This document shows positions 1 through 8,123 of a DNA stretch of 64,000 nucleotides, in pieces. The DNA is from an uncultured Planctomycetota bacterium (GTDB lineage Bacteria; Planctomycetota; Phycisphaerae; SM23-33). The stretch covers positions 1 through 64,000 of the forward strand of contig CAITIS010000134.1 of assembly GCA_903892515.1 (NCBI GenBank), in the 5' to 3' direction. The notes under the pieces were generated by a model. It had not been told where the DNA came from. It saw nothing but the letters and a program-made list of their open reading frames with translations, and did no database searches. The stretch's first letter is position 1. Each line of letters begins with the position of its first letter. A program made the translations under genes and the position numbers.

Positions 1-52
1 AAATACACACCGAAGACATTCGCCAGTGAACGTCAATACCAACGTACAGCAT
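1..52 (-). CDS. IS110-family transposase, N-terminal fragment (runs off window)
   Basis: The first 17 codons read MLYVGIDVHWRMSSVCI, the typical start of IS110-family DEDD transposases (V-G-I-D-V-H, where the Asp is the first acidic residue of the RuvC-like site). The ATG at 52 follows a strong GAGGAGG Shine-Dalgarno eight bases upstream, and that site is the 3' arm of an inverted repeat (54-119). The gene continues left of the window, so neither its integrity nor the far end of the element can be judged. IS110 elements make no target duplication and lack classical terminal inverted repeats, so the right boundary is not visible. The family call rests on a short but distinctive peptide. Confidence 0.72.
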   Translation of the reverse strand, partial: MLYVGIDVHWRMSSVCI

Positions 53-120
53 TGCAAGCCTCCTCTCTTGTATGTGGCGTCTTCGCCGACGACCACGAAC
101 TTACCAGAAGGAGGCTTGCT
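53..120 (-). promoter_or_regulatory. Leader hairpin overlapping the transposase ribosome binding site
   Basis: Read on the minus strand, GCAAGCCTCCT (119-109) is exactly complementary to AGGAGGCTTGC (64-54), which contains the Shine-Dalgarno. A small inner hairpin GGCG-AAGA-CGCC lies in the loop. A transcript entering from outside the element would fold the ribosome binding site into an 11-bp stem. Such sequestration is known for several insertion sequences. In IS110 elements the non-coding end before the transposase can also encode the bridge RNA, so this stretch may belong to that RNA. Confidence 0.5.
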
Positions 121-422
121 TCATAAATACATGGTCAGCCCTGTCTTTGGGCTGGCCATGCATTCACCAGGAACCACATAGGGATGACGATATGTGAATC
201 GTTTACACATGGTCAGACCTGAACAACGGCCTGGCCACGGCGACCAACCCGTCCACAGAACCTTTCACAACAGCGCGAAAGAACCCGCGGACTGACGTGA
301 CACCTGTGCTGCGTCCTGCGTGGTTGCTCGCTTCACTCGCAAACCACGGCACCTGGCCCGTCCGCAGAACCTTTCGCAACAGCGCGAAAGTACCTGCGGA
401 CCCTACCGTCTTTCCCTATGAC
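121..422. repeat. Gene-free spacer with three repeat types
   Basis: No convincing gene is present. At 130-160 a hairpin with 12-base arms (CATGGTCAGCCC / GGGCTGGCCATG) belongs to the 'catggtca' family seen again near 16.1, 47.4 and 63.1 kb. Two direct copies of a roughly 43-bp unit lie at 251-293 and 359-401 and differ at only a few positions. Between them, at 319-353, is a 'cgtggtt ... aaccacggcacc' palindrome that recurs at 62.77 and 62.97 kb. Part of this spacer may be the non-coding end of the IS110 element. Confidence 0.6.
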
Positions 423-1553
423 CTACGACCTCGGCCCTGCGCCCTGCTTCTTCTCCACATCCTGCACAAGCAGTTCGTCCTGGGCTGCCGGTGCGGGGCG
501 GCTGGAGCGGCTTTGCTCGTACTGGTCGCGGAGCGTGCGACGGGTCTTGGCGTCGAGTTCGTCGAACCCGACCAGCCGGTTGCGCCCGTACTTCTTGGCC
601 GACAGCAGCGCCTGGTCGGCGAAGTACATCAGCATCTGGGCGTCGGCCACCTCGACGTCCTCGGGATAGCTGCACGAGCCGATCGAGGTGGTGATGCGGA
701 TCTCCTGGCCGAAGGTCTTGAACACGTGGCCGCTGACGGCATCGAGGATGCGCTGGGCGAGCGCCTGCGTCTGTTGCCGCGAGGCGTTGGGCAGCAGGAT
801 GGAAAACTCCTCGCCGCCGGTGCGGGCCACCATGTCGCTGTCCCGCACCGTCTGCTTGAGGATGACGGAGAATTCCTTCAGCACAAAATCGCCGCTGGGG
901 TGGCCAAACGTGTCGTTGACCAGTTTGAAGTGGTCGATGTCCAGCACCATCAGCGAGACTTGCCGGCCATACCGCCGCGTGATGTTGAATTCCTTCTCCA
1001 GGAACAGGTCGAAATGGCGGATGTTCTGCAAGTGTGTCAGCGGGTCGGTCGTGCACAGGGTCATGAGGTGCGCGTTGTCGCGGCGAAGCTGATCCAGCAG
1101 CGACCGCTCGCGTGACAGCGCGGCCGACAGCGCCTCGCGTGAGGTAGCCAGCTCGTCGTGCAGCAGCTTCACCCGCAGCAGCGCCTTGAGCCGGGCCGAC
1201 AGCTCCGTCGAGGAGATCGTGTCGGGCAGGATTTCGTCCGCGCCGCTGTCCAGGAAGCGGCAGCGGGCGGCCTCGGCCGGGTCGGCGGCCAGCACCAGCA
1301 CGGGCAGGTGCGGCATATCGCAGGCCAGCCGCAGCACGCGCGGCAGGTCCATGGCCTCGACCTCTTCGCACGAGACGTGCAGCACGGCCACGTCCACCTG
1401 GCCGGTGCGGACTCTGGCCAGGGCCTCGGCCAGATCCGTCGCGTGGGCGACCTGCCAGGAGGCGCCCGCCAGCTGGCCGCACCGACGCACGCCGCTGCTG
1501 CGTTGTTCATCGAGGATCATTGCACAACCGAGAATTTCCGTCGTTTTCGCCAT
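423..1553 (-). CDS. Diguanylate cyclase (GGDEF) with a degenerate receiver domain
   Basis: A 376-residue protein from the ATG at 1553; an ATG at 1586 is an alternative, and still earlier starts would translate repeat-like DNA. Residues about 8-125 resemble a CheY-like receiver, but the position normally holding the phosphoacceptor Asp reads AVLHVS and the conserved Lys is absent, so it is probably not phosphorylated in the usual way. A short helical linker (about 130-165) leads to a GGDEF domain with DPLTHLQN, DIDHFKLVND and the active-site RTGGEEF. An RxxD inhibitory site (RDSD) lies five residues before GGEEF, predicting product inhibition. Expected activity is synthesis of cyclic di-GMP from two GTP. 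It stands alone on the minus strand, so its input signal is unknown. Confidence 0.88.
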   Translation of the reverse strand: MAKTTEILGCAMILDEQRSSGVRRCGQLAGASWQVAHATDLAEALARVRTGQVDVAVLHVSCEEVEAMDLPRVLRLACDMPHLPVLVLAADPAEAARCRFLDSGADEILPDTISSTELSARLKALLRVKLLHDELATSREALSAALSRERSLLDQLRRDNAHLMTLCTTDPLTHLQNIRHFDLFLEKEFNITRRYGRQVSLMVLDIDHFKLVNDTFGHPSGDFVLKEFSVILKQTVRDSDMVARTGGEEFSILLPNASRQQTQALAQRILDAVSGHVFKTFGQEIRITTSIGSCSYPEDVEVADAQMLMYFADQALLSAKKYGRNRLVGFDELDAKTRRTLRDQYEQSRSSRPAPAAQDELLVQDVEKKQGAGPRS

Positions 1554-1809
1554 GAAGCTCACACGAAGATACTGCACCCGGCTCATGACGCGCCGCCGCC
1601 TGACAAGAGAGGCCAAGGCCCGAACCGCGTCACCGATGTGACACGGCCTCTTGCACTTGCGTCTGCCCGTCGCGCCCTGCTCAAAGACGCTACTGACAAT
1701 CCATTTATGGAAGCCTAAGATATGCTGCGCGACGCGAGCCACTGTGCTTTGGGTAAGTTATTGACTGGTAATCGTTTAATCAGCGATTCGCTGACGGACT
1801 GGAGGCCTC

Positions 1810-2328
1810 ATGCCCGTGCTTGTCTGGGCCATCTTGTTGGTGCTGGCAAACAGCCTGTGGCTGGCGCTGGACGTGCTGACCTTGCCGGGCAACTGGCTGA
1901 TGGTGGCCACAACGGCCACAGTGGCATGGGTGAACTGGAAAGGCCACATGATCGGGTTGGGGCCGATCATCGCTATGGCCGCGCTGGCGCTGGTGGGCGA
2001 ATTGGGCGAACTGCTGGCCGGGGCGGCCGGGGCCAAGCGGGCAGGCTCGTCGCGGCGCGGGGCCATCGGGGCTGTCGCCGGCGGCATGCTGGGGGCGGTA
2101 GTGGGCACATTCGTCATACCCATCCCGGGCTTAGGCTCGCTCATCGGCCTGTGCGTCGGGGCGTGCGCGGCGGCGTTCGTGCTGGAGTTCACCTCGGGCC
2201 GGACGATTCAGTCGGCCTTGCGCAGCGGCGCCGGCGCGGGCGTGGGCGGCCTGGCGGGAACGCTCATCAAGATGGCCATCGGGCTGGTGATCTGGTTCAT
2301 CGCGGCCGTGGCGGCGTTCTGGCCGTGA
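1810..2328 (+). CDS. DUF456 family membrane protein
   Basis: A 172-residue, very hydrophobic protein. The start is fixed by GGAGG six bases before the ATG. The N-terminal hydrophobic stretch is followed by LPGNW, a motif typical of DUF456, then a Gly/Ala-rich central block (GAIGAVAGGMLGAVVGTFVIP) of small-residue membrane helices, and a C-terminal hydrophobic segment ending in FWP. About four to five membrane passes are likely. The molecular function of DUF456 is unknown. Neighbours on both sides are on the opposite strand, so it seems to be a single-gene unit. Confidence 0.78.
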   Translation: MPVLVWAILLVLANSLWLALDVLTLPGNWLMVATTATVAWVNWKGHMIGLGPIIAMAALALVGELGELLAGAAGAKRAGSSRRGAIGAVAGGMLGAVVGTFVIPIPGLGSLIGLCVGACAAAFVLEFTSGRTIQSALRSGAGAGVGGLAGTLIKMAIGLVIWFIAAVAAFWP

Positions 2329-2356
2329 GCAAAGTTCCCAGCCGGACGCAAAGGGT

Positions 2357-3190
2357 TCAGTCCTTTTCTTCCTGCTCTTCGTCCGGGTCGGCGTGGCTGA
2401 CGAATCCGCGGCCGAAGGGCTTCTCGGCCATGAGCACGCGACGGGCAAAATCGCGGAACTTTACGGCGCCAGGGCCCCATTCGGTGTGCTGTTCCATCTC
2501 GACCAAGGCCTTGGCCGGCGTCAGCCCGCGGCGGTACAGCAGATTGTAGGCGTCCTTGATCTCCACGCGTTCCTTGGCCGAATACCCTGCTCGACGCATG
2601 CCCACTACGTTCAGGCCGCCCAGCTTGTTGATGTCCTTGATGAGTACAAACGGTGGTACGTGCTGAGTGGCGGCGCTGTTGCCGCGTGCCATCGCCAGTT
2701 CGCCCATCCAGCAGAACTGGTGCACGCAGGCGTGGGCGGACAGCACGGCCCGGTCGTGAATTTCCACGTGGCCCGCGATGGCCGTGCCATTGACCATTAT
2801 GACGTGGTCGCCGATCACGCTGTCGTGCCCGATGTGCGTCTCGGTCATGAACATGCAACCGTTGCCGACGACGGTGGCGCCGCCCGGCTTGGTGGCCCGG
2901 CTGATGGTGACGTACTCGTGGATGCGATTCTTGTCACCGATCTTCAGGTACGTCACATCCTGTGAGCAAAACTTGAAATCCTGCGGGTCCGAGCCCAACA
3001 CCGCATAGGAGTGCACGACGTTTTCTCGGCCCAAGGTCGTGTACCGGCGGATGATGGCGCCGGCCTTGATCTGGCAGCCATCGCCAAGGGCCGTGTCGGC
3101 CTCGATGATGGCAAAGGGTCCAATAGTAATGTTGTCGCCCAGTTGGGCGGCGCGGTCGACAAGGGCCGTCGGATGGATCTGGTTGGACAT
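2357..3190 (-). CDS. lpxA: Acyl-ACP--UDP-N-acetylglucosamine O-acyltransferase
   Basis: A 277-residue left-handed beta-helix protein catalysing the first step of lipid A synthesis, transfer of a 3-hydroxyacyl chain from ACP to UDP-GlcNAc. Hexapeptide repeats fill residues 1-190. The catalytic-His region reads ETHIGHDSVIGDHV, followed by AGHVEIHDRAVLSAHACVHQF and QHVPPFVLIKD, close to E. coli LpxA; the helical C-terminus (NVVGMRRAGYS, AYNLLYRRGLTPAKAL) is also typical. I chose the ATG at 3190, with GGAG about seven bases upstream, over a TTG two codons earlier. The acidic tail DPDEEQEEKD is unusual. No other lpx gene is in the window. It implies an outer membrane with lipid A-like lipids. Confidence 0.92.
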   Translation of the reverse strand: MSNQIHPTALVDRAAQLGDNITIGPFAIIEADTALGDGCQIKAGAIIRRYTTLGRENVVHSYAVLGSDPQDFKFCSQDVTYLKIGDKNRIHEYVTISRATKPGGATVVGNGCMFMTETHIGHDSVIGDHVIMVNGTAIAGHVEIHDRAVLSAHACVHQFCWMGELAMARGNSAATQHVPPFVLIKDINKLGGLNVVGMRRAGYSAKERVEIKDAYNLLYRRGLTPAKALVEMEQHTEWGPGAVKFRDFARRVLMAEKPFGRGFVSHADPDEEQEEKD

Positions 3191-3313
3191 TCTCAACTCC
3201 GGCCGGAGCGGCCAAGGCTATCAAGCCAGACCAGACATCCGGGCGGGGACATTATGACGGCATGGCGGCGGCTCGCCAAGGGGGTCTAAACTGTTTTTGT
3301 GCCCGCGCGGTGG

Positions 3314-3319
3314 TATAAT
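3314..3319 (+). promoter_or_regulatory. Probable -10 box for ispA
   Basis: A perfect TATAAT lies 30 bases before the ispA start, preceded by a T-rich stretch (3294-3298) at a non-ideal distance for a -35 box. It sits in the short gap after the divergent lpxA gene. The call relies mainly on the exact hexamer and its position. Confidence 0.4.
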
Positions 3320-3348
3320 TGGCCCCTTGTACCAGTAAGGAAGGCGTT

Positions 3349-4251
3349 ATGGTCACCGGCCAAGCCGACAAGTTGTCGGCGCTGCTGAAACGAGCGACGC
3401 TCGGCGTTGAGGATTCCCTATCGTCATGGCTGGACGACCCGGCCGTGCCGCCGGAGTTGCAGGAGGCGTTGCGCTATAGCAGCTTGGATGGCGGCAAACG
3501 CGTCAGGCCGGCCTTGGTGATGCTCTCGGCCGAAGCGGTGGCCCAGGAACAGAACTGGAAAGTCGACCCGCTGCCGGCCGCCGTCGCGATCGAGCTGGTG
3601 CACTGCTACAGCCTGGTGCACGACGATCTGCCGGCCATGGACAACGACACGCTGCGCCGTGGCCGGGCGACCTGTCACGTGAAATTCGGGCACGCCATGG
3701 CCATCCTGGTAGGCGACGCCCTGCTGACGCGGGCCTTCGAGGTCCTTGGCCGGGGCGTGAGCGATGCAGCCATCGCCCGCGACCTGGTGATCGACCTGGC
3801 TTCGGCGGCCGGTCCGGCTGGGATGGTCGCCGGGCAAGCGGCCGACATGGCACTGTGCCGCGTGCCGGCGGGCTTGGCTGGCCATCAGTACATACATCAG
3901 CGCAAGACCGGGGCCATGATCCGTGCGGCCGTGCGGATGGGCGGCCGCTGTGCCGGCGCCAACGAAGCCCAACTGGCCGAACTGAGCGCGTTCGGCGACA
4001 GGATCGGCCTGGCTTTTCAGGTGACCGACGACCTGCTGGACGCCACCGCCTCGGCCCAAGAGCTGGGCAAGACACCCGGCAAGGACGCCCAGAGCGGCAA
4101 GCAGACGTACGTCTCGCAACTTGGCCTGGAAGAGACCGTCCGCCTGGCCCAACAGTTAACCGACGAAGCCCTGGAGGCCCTGACGCCGTTGGGCCCGCGT
4201 GCCAATGGCCTTAAGGAACTGGCCTTGCTGCTGGCCCGCCGCCAGCGCTAA
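3349..4251 (+). CDS. ispA: Farnesyl/geranylgeranyl diphosphate synthase
   Basis: A 300-residue trans-prenyltransferase condensing isopentenyl diphosphate with allylic diphosphates. Landmarks are GGKRVRP, the first Asp-rich motif DDLPAMD within SLVHDDLPAMDND, GQAADM, HQRKTGAMI, and the second Asp-rich motif DDLLD followed by GKTPGKDAQSGKQTY. The order matches IspA-type short-chain synthases; chain length (C15 or C20) cannot be set by eye. The ATG at 3349 is preceded by AAGGAAGG; an in-frame TTG at 3319 falls on the -10 box and is unlikely. dxs follows after one palindromic repeat, a common ispA-dxs arrangement, so both probably belong to the MEP isoprenoid pathway unit. Confidence 0.92.
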   Translation: MVTGQADKLSALLKRATLGVEDSLSSWLDDPAVPPELQEALRYSSLDGGKRVRPALVMLSAEAVAQEQNWKVDPLPAAVAIELVHCYSLVHDDLPAMDNDTLRRGRATCHVKFGHAMAILVGDALLTRAFEVLGRGVSDAAIARDLVIDLASAAGPAGMVAGQAADMALCRVPAGLAGHQYIHQRKTGAMIRAAVRMGGRCAGANEAQLAELSAFGDRIGLAFQVTDDLLDATASAQELGKTPGKDAQSGKQTYVSQLGLEETVRLAQQLTDEALEALTPLGPRANGLKELALLLARRQR

Positions 4252-4257
4252 GAAAAT

Positions 4258-4330
4258 GTGTCGCGGGCGTCTCGCCCGCGTGGGCTGAAAGAACGATGGA
4301 GTTTCAGCGCGGGCGAGACGCCCGCGACAC
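4258..4330. repeat. 73-bp perfect-ended palindrome (GGGCGTCTCGCCC family)
   Basis: The ends GTGTCGCGGGCGTC and GACGCCCGCGACAC are exact inverted copies, and each arm carries its own small GCGGGCG...CGCCCGC hairpin. It lies in the ispA-dxs spacer. The same family occurs at 10608-10687, 28552-28629, 37036-37111 and 44968-45044, and as degenerate copies near 9822-9897 and 10207-10260. No encoded product is apparent. Confidence 0.85.
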
Positions 4331-4396
4331 GAGAAGGCCCTGCCCAGTGCGGGGATCGTACAGTCGAGGGCGGCTGTGCCACGAATACAGGTGTAC

Positions 4397-6331
4397 ATGC
4401 CCGACAAGAAGTCTGACAAGAAGTCCGAGAAGCCTGAGAAGATCCTGCCCCGGGTGAACAGCCCGGCCGACTTGCACGCGCTGTCGGCCGATGAACTTTC
4501 AGGCCTGGCCGAAGAGCTGCGCGAACTCATCATCCAAACCGTCTCGGTTCGCGGCGGCCACCTGGCCAGCAACCTGGGCGTGACGGAACTCACCGTCGCC
4601 CTGCACCTGGTCTTCGATTTTCAGAAGGACCGGCTGCTGTGGGACGTTGGGCATCAGTGCTACGCCCACAAGATCCTCACCGGCCGGCGCGACCGCTTCG
4701 ACACGCTGCGTCAGGCCGGCGGGCTCAGCGGCTTCCCCAATCCCACGGAGAGTTCGTACGACCTGTTTCACTGCGGCCACGCGGGCACGGCCATGTCCAC
4801 CGCGGCGGGCATGGCCTGGGCCGATCAGCTGGCCGGGCGCAATGACCGCAAGGTCGTCGCCATCGTGGGCGACGCCTCCATCGTCAACGGCCTGGCGCTG
4901 GAAGGCATCAACAACGCCGGCCTGCTCAAGCGGCAGTTCCTGGTCATCCTCAACGACAACTCGATGGCCATCGACGTCACGCAAGGCGCGCTGGCCCGGG
5001 CGCTGGACCGGCTGCGGCTGACGCGGACGTACACCGACCTCAAGAGCACGGCCGACAAGGTGGTGCGTAAGCTGCCCATGGGCGGAAACGTCAGCACGGC
5101 CTTAAAGCAGATGCGCGACGGCCTGCGGACCAGCCTGCACGGCCAGCACCTCTTCGAGGCCTTCGGCTTTCGCTACTTCGGCCCGGTCGATGGCCATGAC
5201 ATTCCCGAATTGCTGCGGATGCTGCGCCTGGCCGCGGAGGTCAACGAGCCGGTGCTGCTGCACGTCCACACCCAAAAGGGCCATGGCTGCGACTACGCCG
5301 TCGAGGACCCTTGCTTGTTTCACTCGCCCTCGGCCCACCGGGTCAACGGCGGCGTGGTGGAGTTTCCCAAGCGTCCGCGGCCATCGTGGACGAGTGCCTT
5401 TTCCTCCGTGCTGGTGGAAGCAGCCAAGAAGGACGACCGCATCGTTGCCATCACCGCCGCCATGCCCGACGGCACCGGTTTGGTGGCCTTTCGCGACCAA
5501 TTCCCCGACCGCTACATCGACGTGGGCATCAACGAGAGTCACGCCGTGGCCATGGCCGCCGGACTGGCGCGCTCGGGCCTGAGGCCCGTGGTGGCGGTGT
5601 ACTCGACCTTCCTGCAGCGGGCCTTCGACCAGGCCTTCGAGGAAGTCAGCCTGCAAAAGCTGCCCGTGATTTTCTGCATGGATCGCGCGGGCCTGTGCGG
5701 CAACGACGGCCCGGTGCATCACGGCTTCCTGGACATCGCCTTCCTCCGCCCGCTGCCGGGCCTGACGCTGATGGCCCCCTGCGACGAGGCCGAGTTGCGT
5801 TCGGCCATGGACCTGGCGCTGTCGCTGGACACCGCCTCGGCCATTCGCTACCCGCGCGACGAGGTGAGTTCCACGCTGGCCGGACCACACAGCACGCCCT
5901 TTGAGCTGGGCAAGGCCGCCAAGCTGCGCGAGGGCGATGATGCGACGTTCCTGGCCTTTGGCGCGATGGTCGAGCACGCCCTGTCGGCCGCGACGGTGCT
6001 GTCGCTGGAGCACGGCATCGACGTGGCCGTGTACTCGGGGCGGTTCGCCAAGCCGCTCGACGAGGCCTTGATCGCCCAACTCATCCAGACCGGCCGGCCG
6101 GTCGTGTGCGTGGAAGATCACGCCGCCATCGGTGGCTTTGGTTCAGCCGTGCTGGAGGCGGCCAGCCGAATGGGCCTGGACAGCTCCAACGTCCGCGTGC
6201 TGGGCCTGCCCGATCGCTTCATCGCCCACGCCAGCCGATCCGAGCAGCTCAAGGAAGCCGGCCTGGACGCCCTGAGCCTGGCCCGTTCGATGCTCAGCAT
6301 CGTCCAAGCCCAGGCCGCCCGGAAAATGTAG
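4397..6331 (+). CDS. dxs: 1-deoxy-D-xylulose-5-phosphate synthase
   Basis: A 644-residue thiamine diphosphate enzyme joining pyruvate and glyceraldehyde 3-phosphate, the first step of the MEP isoprenoid pathway. Hallmarks are GGHLASNLGVTELTVALH, WDVGHQCYAHKILTGR, FHCGHAGTAMS, the central DVGINESHAVAMAAGLA containing the catalytic Glu, and DRAGLCGNDGPVHHG. The cofactor motif reads GDASIVNGLALEGINNAG instead of the usual GDG; the metal-binding Asp and Asn are kept. I chose the ATG at 4397 (AGGTG upstream); a GTG at 4376 lies inside a palindromic repeat and is less likely. The N-terminus is a Lys-rich extension before the conserved domain. Confidence 0.93.
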   Translation: MPDKKSDKKSEKPEKILPRVNSPADLHALSADELSGLAEELRELIIQTVSVRGGHLASNLGVTELTVALHLVFDFQKDRLLWDVGHQCYAHKILTGRRDRFDTLRQAGGLSGFPNPTESSYDLFHCGHAGTAMSTAAGMAWADQLAGRNDRKVVAIVGDASIVNGLALEGINNAGLLKRQFLVILNDNSMAIDVTQGALARALDRLRLTRTYTDLKSTADKVVRKLPMGGNVSTALKQMRDGLRTSLHGQHLFEAFGFRYFGPVDGHDIPELLRMLRLAAEVNEPVLLHVHTQKGHGCDYAVEDPCLFHSPSAHRVNGGVVEFPKRPRPSWTSAFSSVLVEAAKKDDRIVAITAAMPDGTGLVAFRDQFPDRYIDVGINESHAVAMAAGLARSGLRPVVAVYSTFLQRAFDQAFEEVSLQKLPVIFCMDRAGLCGNDGPVHHGFLDIAFLRPLPGLTLMAPCDEAELRSAMDLALSLDTASAIRYPRDEVSSTLAGPHSTPFELGKAAKLREGDDATFLAFGAMVEHALSAATVLSLEHGIDVAVYSGRFAKPLDEALIAQLIQTGRPVVCVEDHAAIGGFGSAVLEAASRMGLDSSNVRVLGLPDRFIAHASRSEQLKEAGLDALSLARSMLSIVQAQAARKM

Positions 6332-6589
6332 ATCGTCCCCAGAGCCGGAACATTGGCAGGGATGCATGGGATACAGGGGATTAAGACTTTCCCAATTCAC
6401 GACGCGGACTTGGTTTTTGAACGGCATTCTCCGCAACGGTTTTGTCCCGTGCATCCCCTGCATCCCTGCTAATGAAAGCCCGCGATTCTTGCTTGCGTGC
6501 ATGACCAGGCCGGGTGTATACCTATTTGCGTAAACGGGTTATCAGCACGGCAGGCGTCTTTCCAGACTGGCAAGGAAAGGGGAAGTGAC
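6332..6589. repeat. Spacer with inverted 'ggatgca' repeat
   Basis: The sequence near 6355-6379 (GCAGGGATGCATGGG...) is repeated inverted at 6449-6473 (...TGCATCCCTGC), giving arms of about 25 bases around a 70-base centre. A related unit appears just before ftsY at 52410-52440. No gene was seen. Confidence 0.55.
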
Positions 6590-8104
6590 ATGACTCGAAG
6601 CGGCGGGATCGCAATTCTCCTGGCCCTGTTGTGGACGGCCTGTGCCGGCGCCCAGCAGGAGCAATTCCTTCAGTACCGCACCGGCTATCCCGGCTGGTAC
6701 ATGCCGCGGGCGAACCTGGGGATCGAACTATCTCCCACGCCGCGCGCCGGCCTGGAACTGCCGGCGGGTGTCGACGCCGCCTCGGCCTTGTTCGGTGAGG
6801 GCAAACTCGGCAGCACTTCCTTTGACGTTATCCTCATCCTCGCCCCGGCCAAACCGGCGGCCAGCCAGCCGGCCGGCGGCGACAAGCTCTACATCGACAC
6901 GAATCTCGACGGCAAGCTGGCCGACGAAAAGCCGATCATTTCCGACAGCACACAGAACACAGGCGGTGATTACCGCTACGGGTTCTTCAAGAATGTCGGC
7001 ATGAAGGTGCCGACCAAGGAAGGCCCCAGCCGGTACGACCTCCAGGCCCAGTACACCATCGGCCCGCGCCAGAACCAGCTGTCTCTGCGGCCCCAGTGCT
7101 TTTACGAGGGCCCTGTCACCATCGGCGGCAAGCGGTTCACCTGCCGGCTGGCCGATGGCGACGCCAATGGCCTGTACAACGACCTCTGCAACATCGCGCC
7201 GGACGATTCGGCCGCCATGGGGCCATTCGCTCGCCAGGGACTCCGCGGCGATTTCATTCGCCTGACCACCGGCCCTGACAGTGATGGCTCATCGACGTTC
7301 TCGCCGGATGTGCGGATGGTCGGCCGGTACATCCAGGCGAACGGAGCGCTGTACGCTCTGGAGGTCGCCTCCGACGGCGCGACCGTCAAGTTCACGCCCG
7401 CTGATTCCGTGGCCACAGGCACGGTGCAAGGGCCGGAAGAAACCGTCATTACCGTCGCTGGGCCCGAGGGCACGTTTACCGGCGGCAAGCCCGGCGAGGT
7501 TTTCACCGTTCCCGTGGGACGCTACCACCTGCTGTCGGCCACCAAGACGCGCAAAGACGACCAAAGCCACACCTGGCAGATTCAAATCTACGACCCCAGC
7601 AGCCCGCAAATGCTGGAAGTGAAGGCGGGCGAGACGGCGCAGGTCAAGCCTCCCAGCGGACGCTTCGAGTTGACGGCATACCGGAGTCAGCCGGGGCAGG
7701 TGGAGATACGCTTTGCCATGCAGGTCGACGGCAACGGCATGGCCTCGTACCTGCGCGACGGCCAGACCGCGCCGGGCCCGATCATGCACATCACCAACGC
7801 CGAGGGCACGTACCACACCACCCACCAACTGGGGTTTGGCTGAGGCGATTCAACGCTCTCATGGCGAGAGCCCAAGAACGTGAAGGGCCCCTTCCTGGCC
7901 ACCATGGAAGTTCCCGGCCCCTTTGGCATCCCTTACAAGCAGTTGGACCTCAGCACAATGGACCTGCGCCGGGGCATGGCCACCGGTCAGAAGATCGACA
8001 AGCCGGAGTTTCCACCCGTGACCGGCGCGACCAGAGGGCTTGGCGTGCAGGGCGTGTCTTTACGGCCGGCATCGACCCCGGCGTCTCATCCGGCAGAAAA
8101 GTAG
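6590..8104 (+). pseudogene. Secreted protein gene interrupted by an in-frame TGA
   Basis: The ATG at 6590 (AAAGGGGAAG upstream) opens a 417-codon frame with a signal peptide (hydrophobic IAILLALLW, likely cleavage after AGA), ending at TGA 7841-7843. The same frame then stays open for 86 codons to a TAG at 8102-8104, with G/C-rich third positions and protein-like sequence (TLSWREPKNVKGPFLATMEV, PGPFGIPYKQLDLSTMDLRR). A single change GGA to TGA would explain this. The protein has no domain I recognise; internal signs are an EF-like DTNLDGKLADEKP and beta-rich segments. It could be a nonsense-mutated gene, a 417-residue functional product, or a sequence error. A second secreted protein gene follows 19 bases downstream. 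Confidence 0.6.
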
Positions 8105-8123
8105 CAATCACGGGAGAACGGTC

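Noticed and set aside
7841-7843. TGA as a selenocysteine codon
   Set aside because: No SECIS-like hairpin or redox context is evident; a nonsense mutation or sequence error is simpler.
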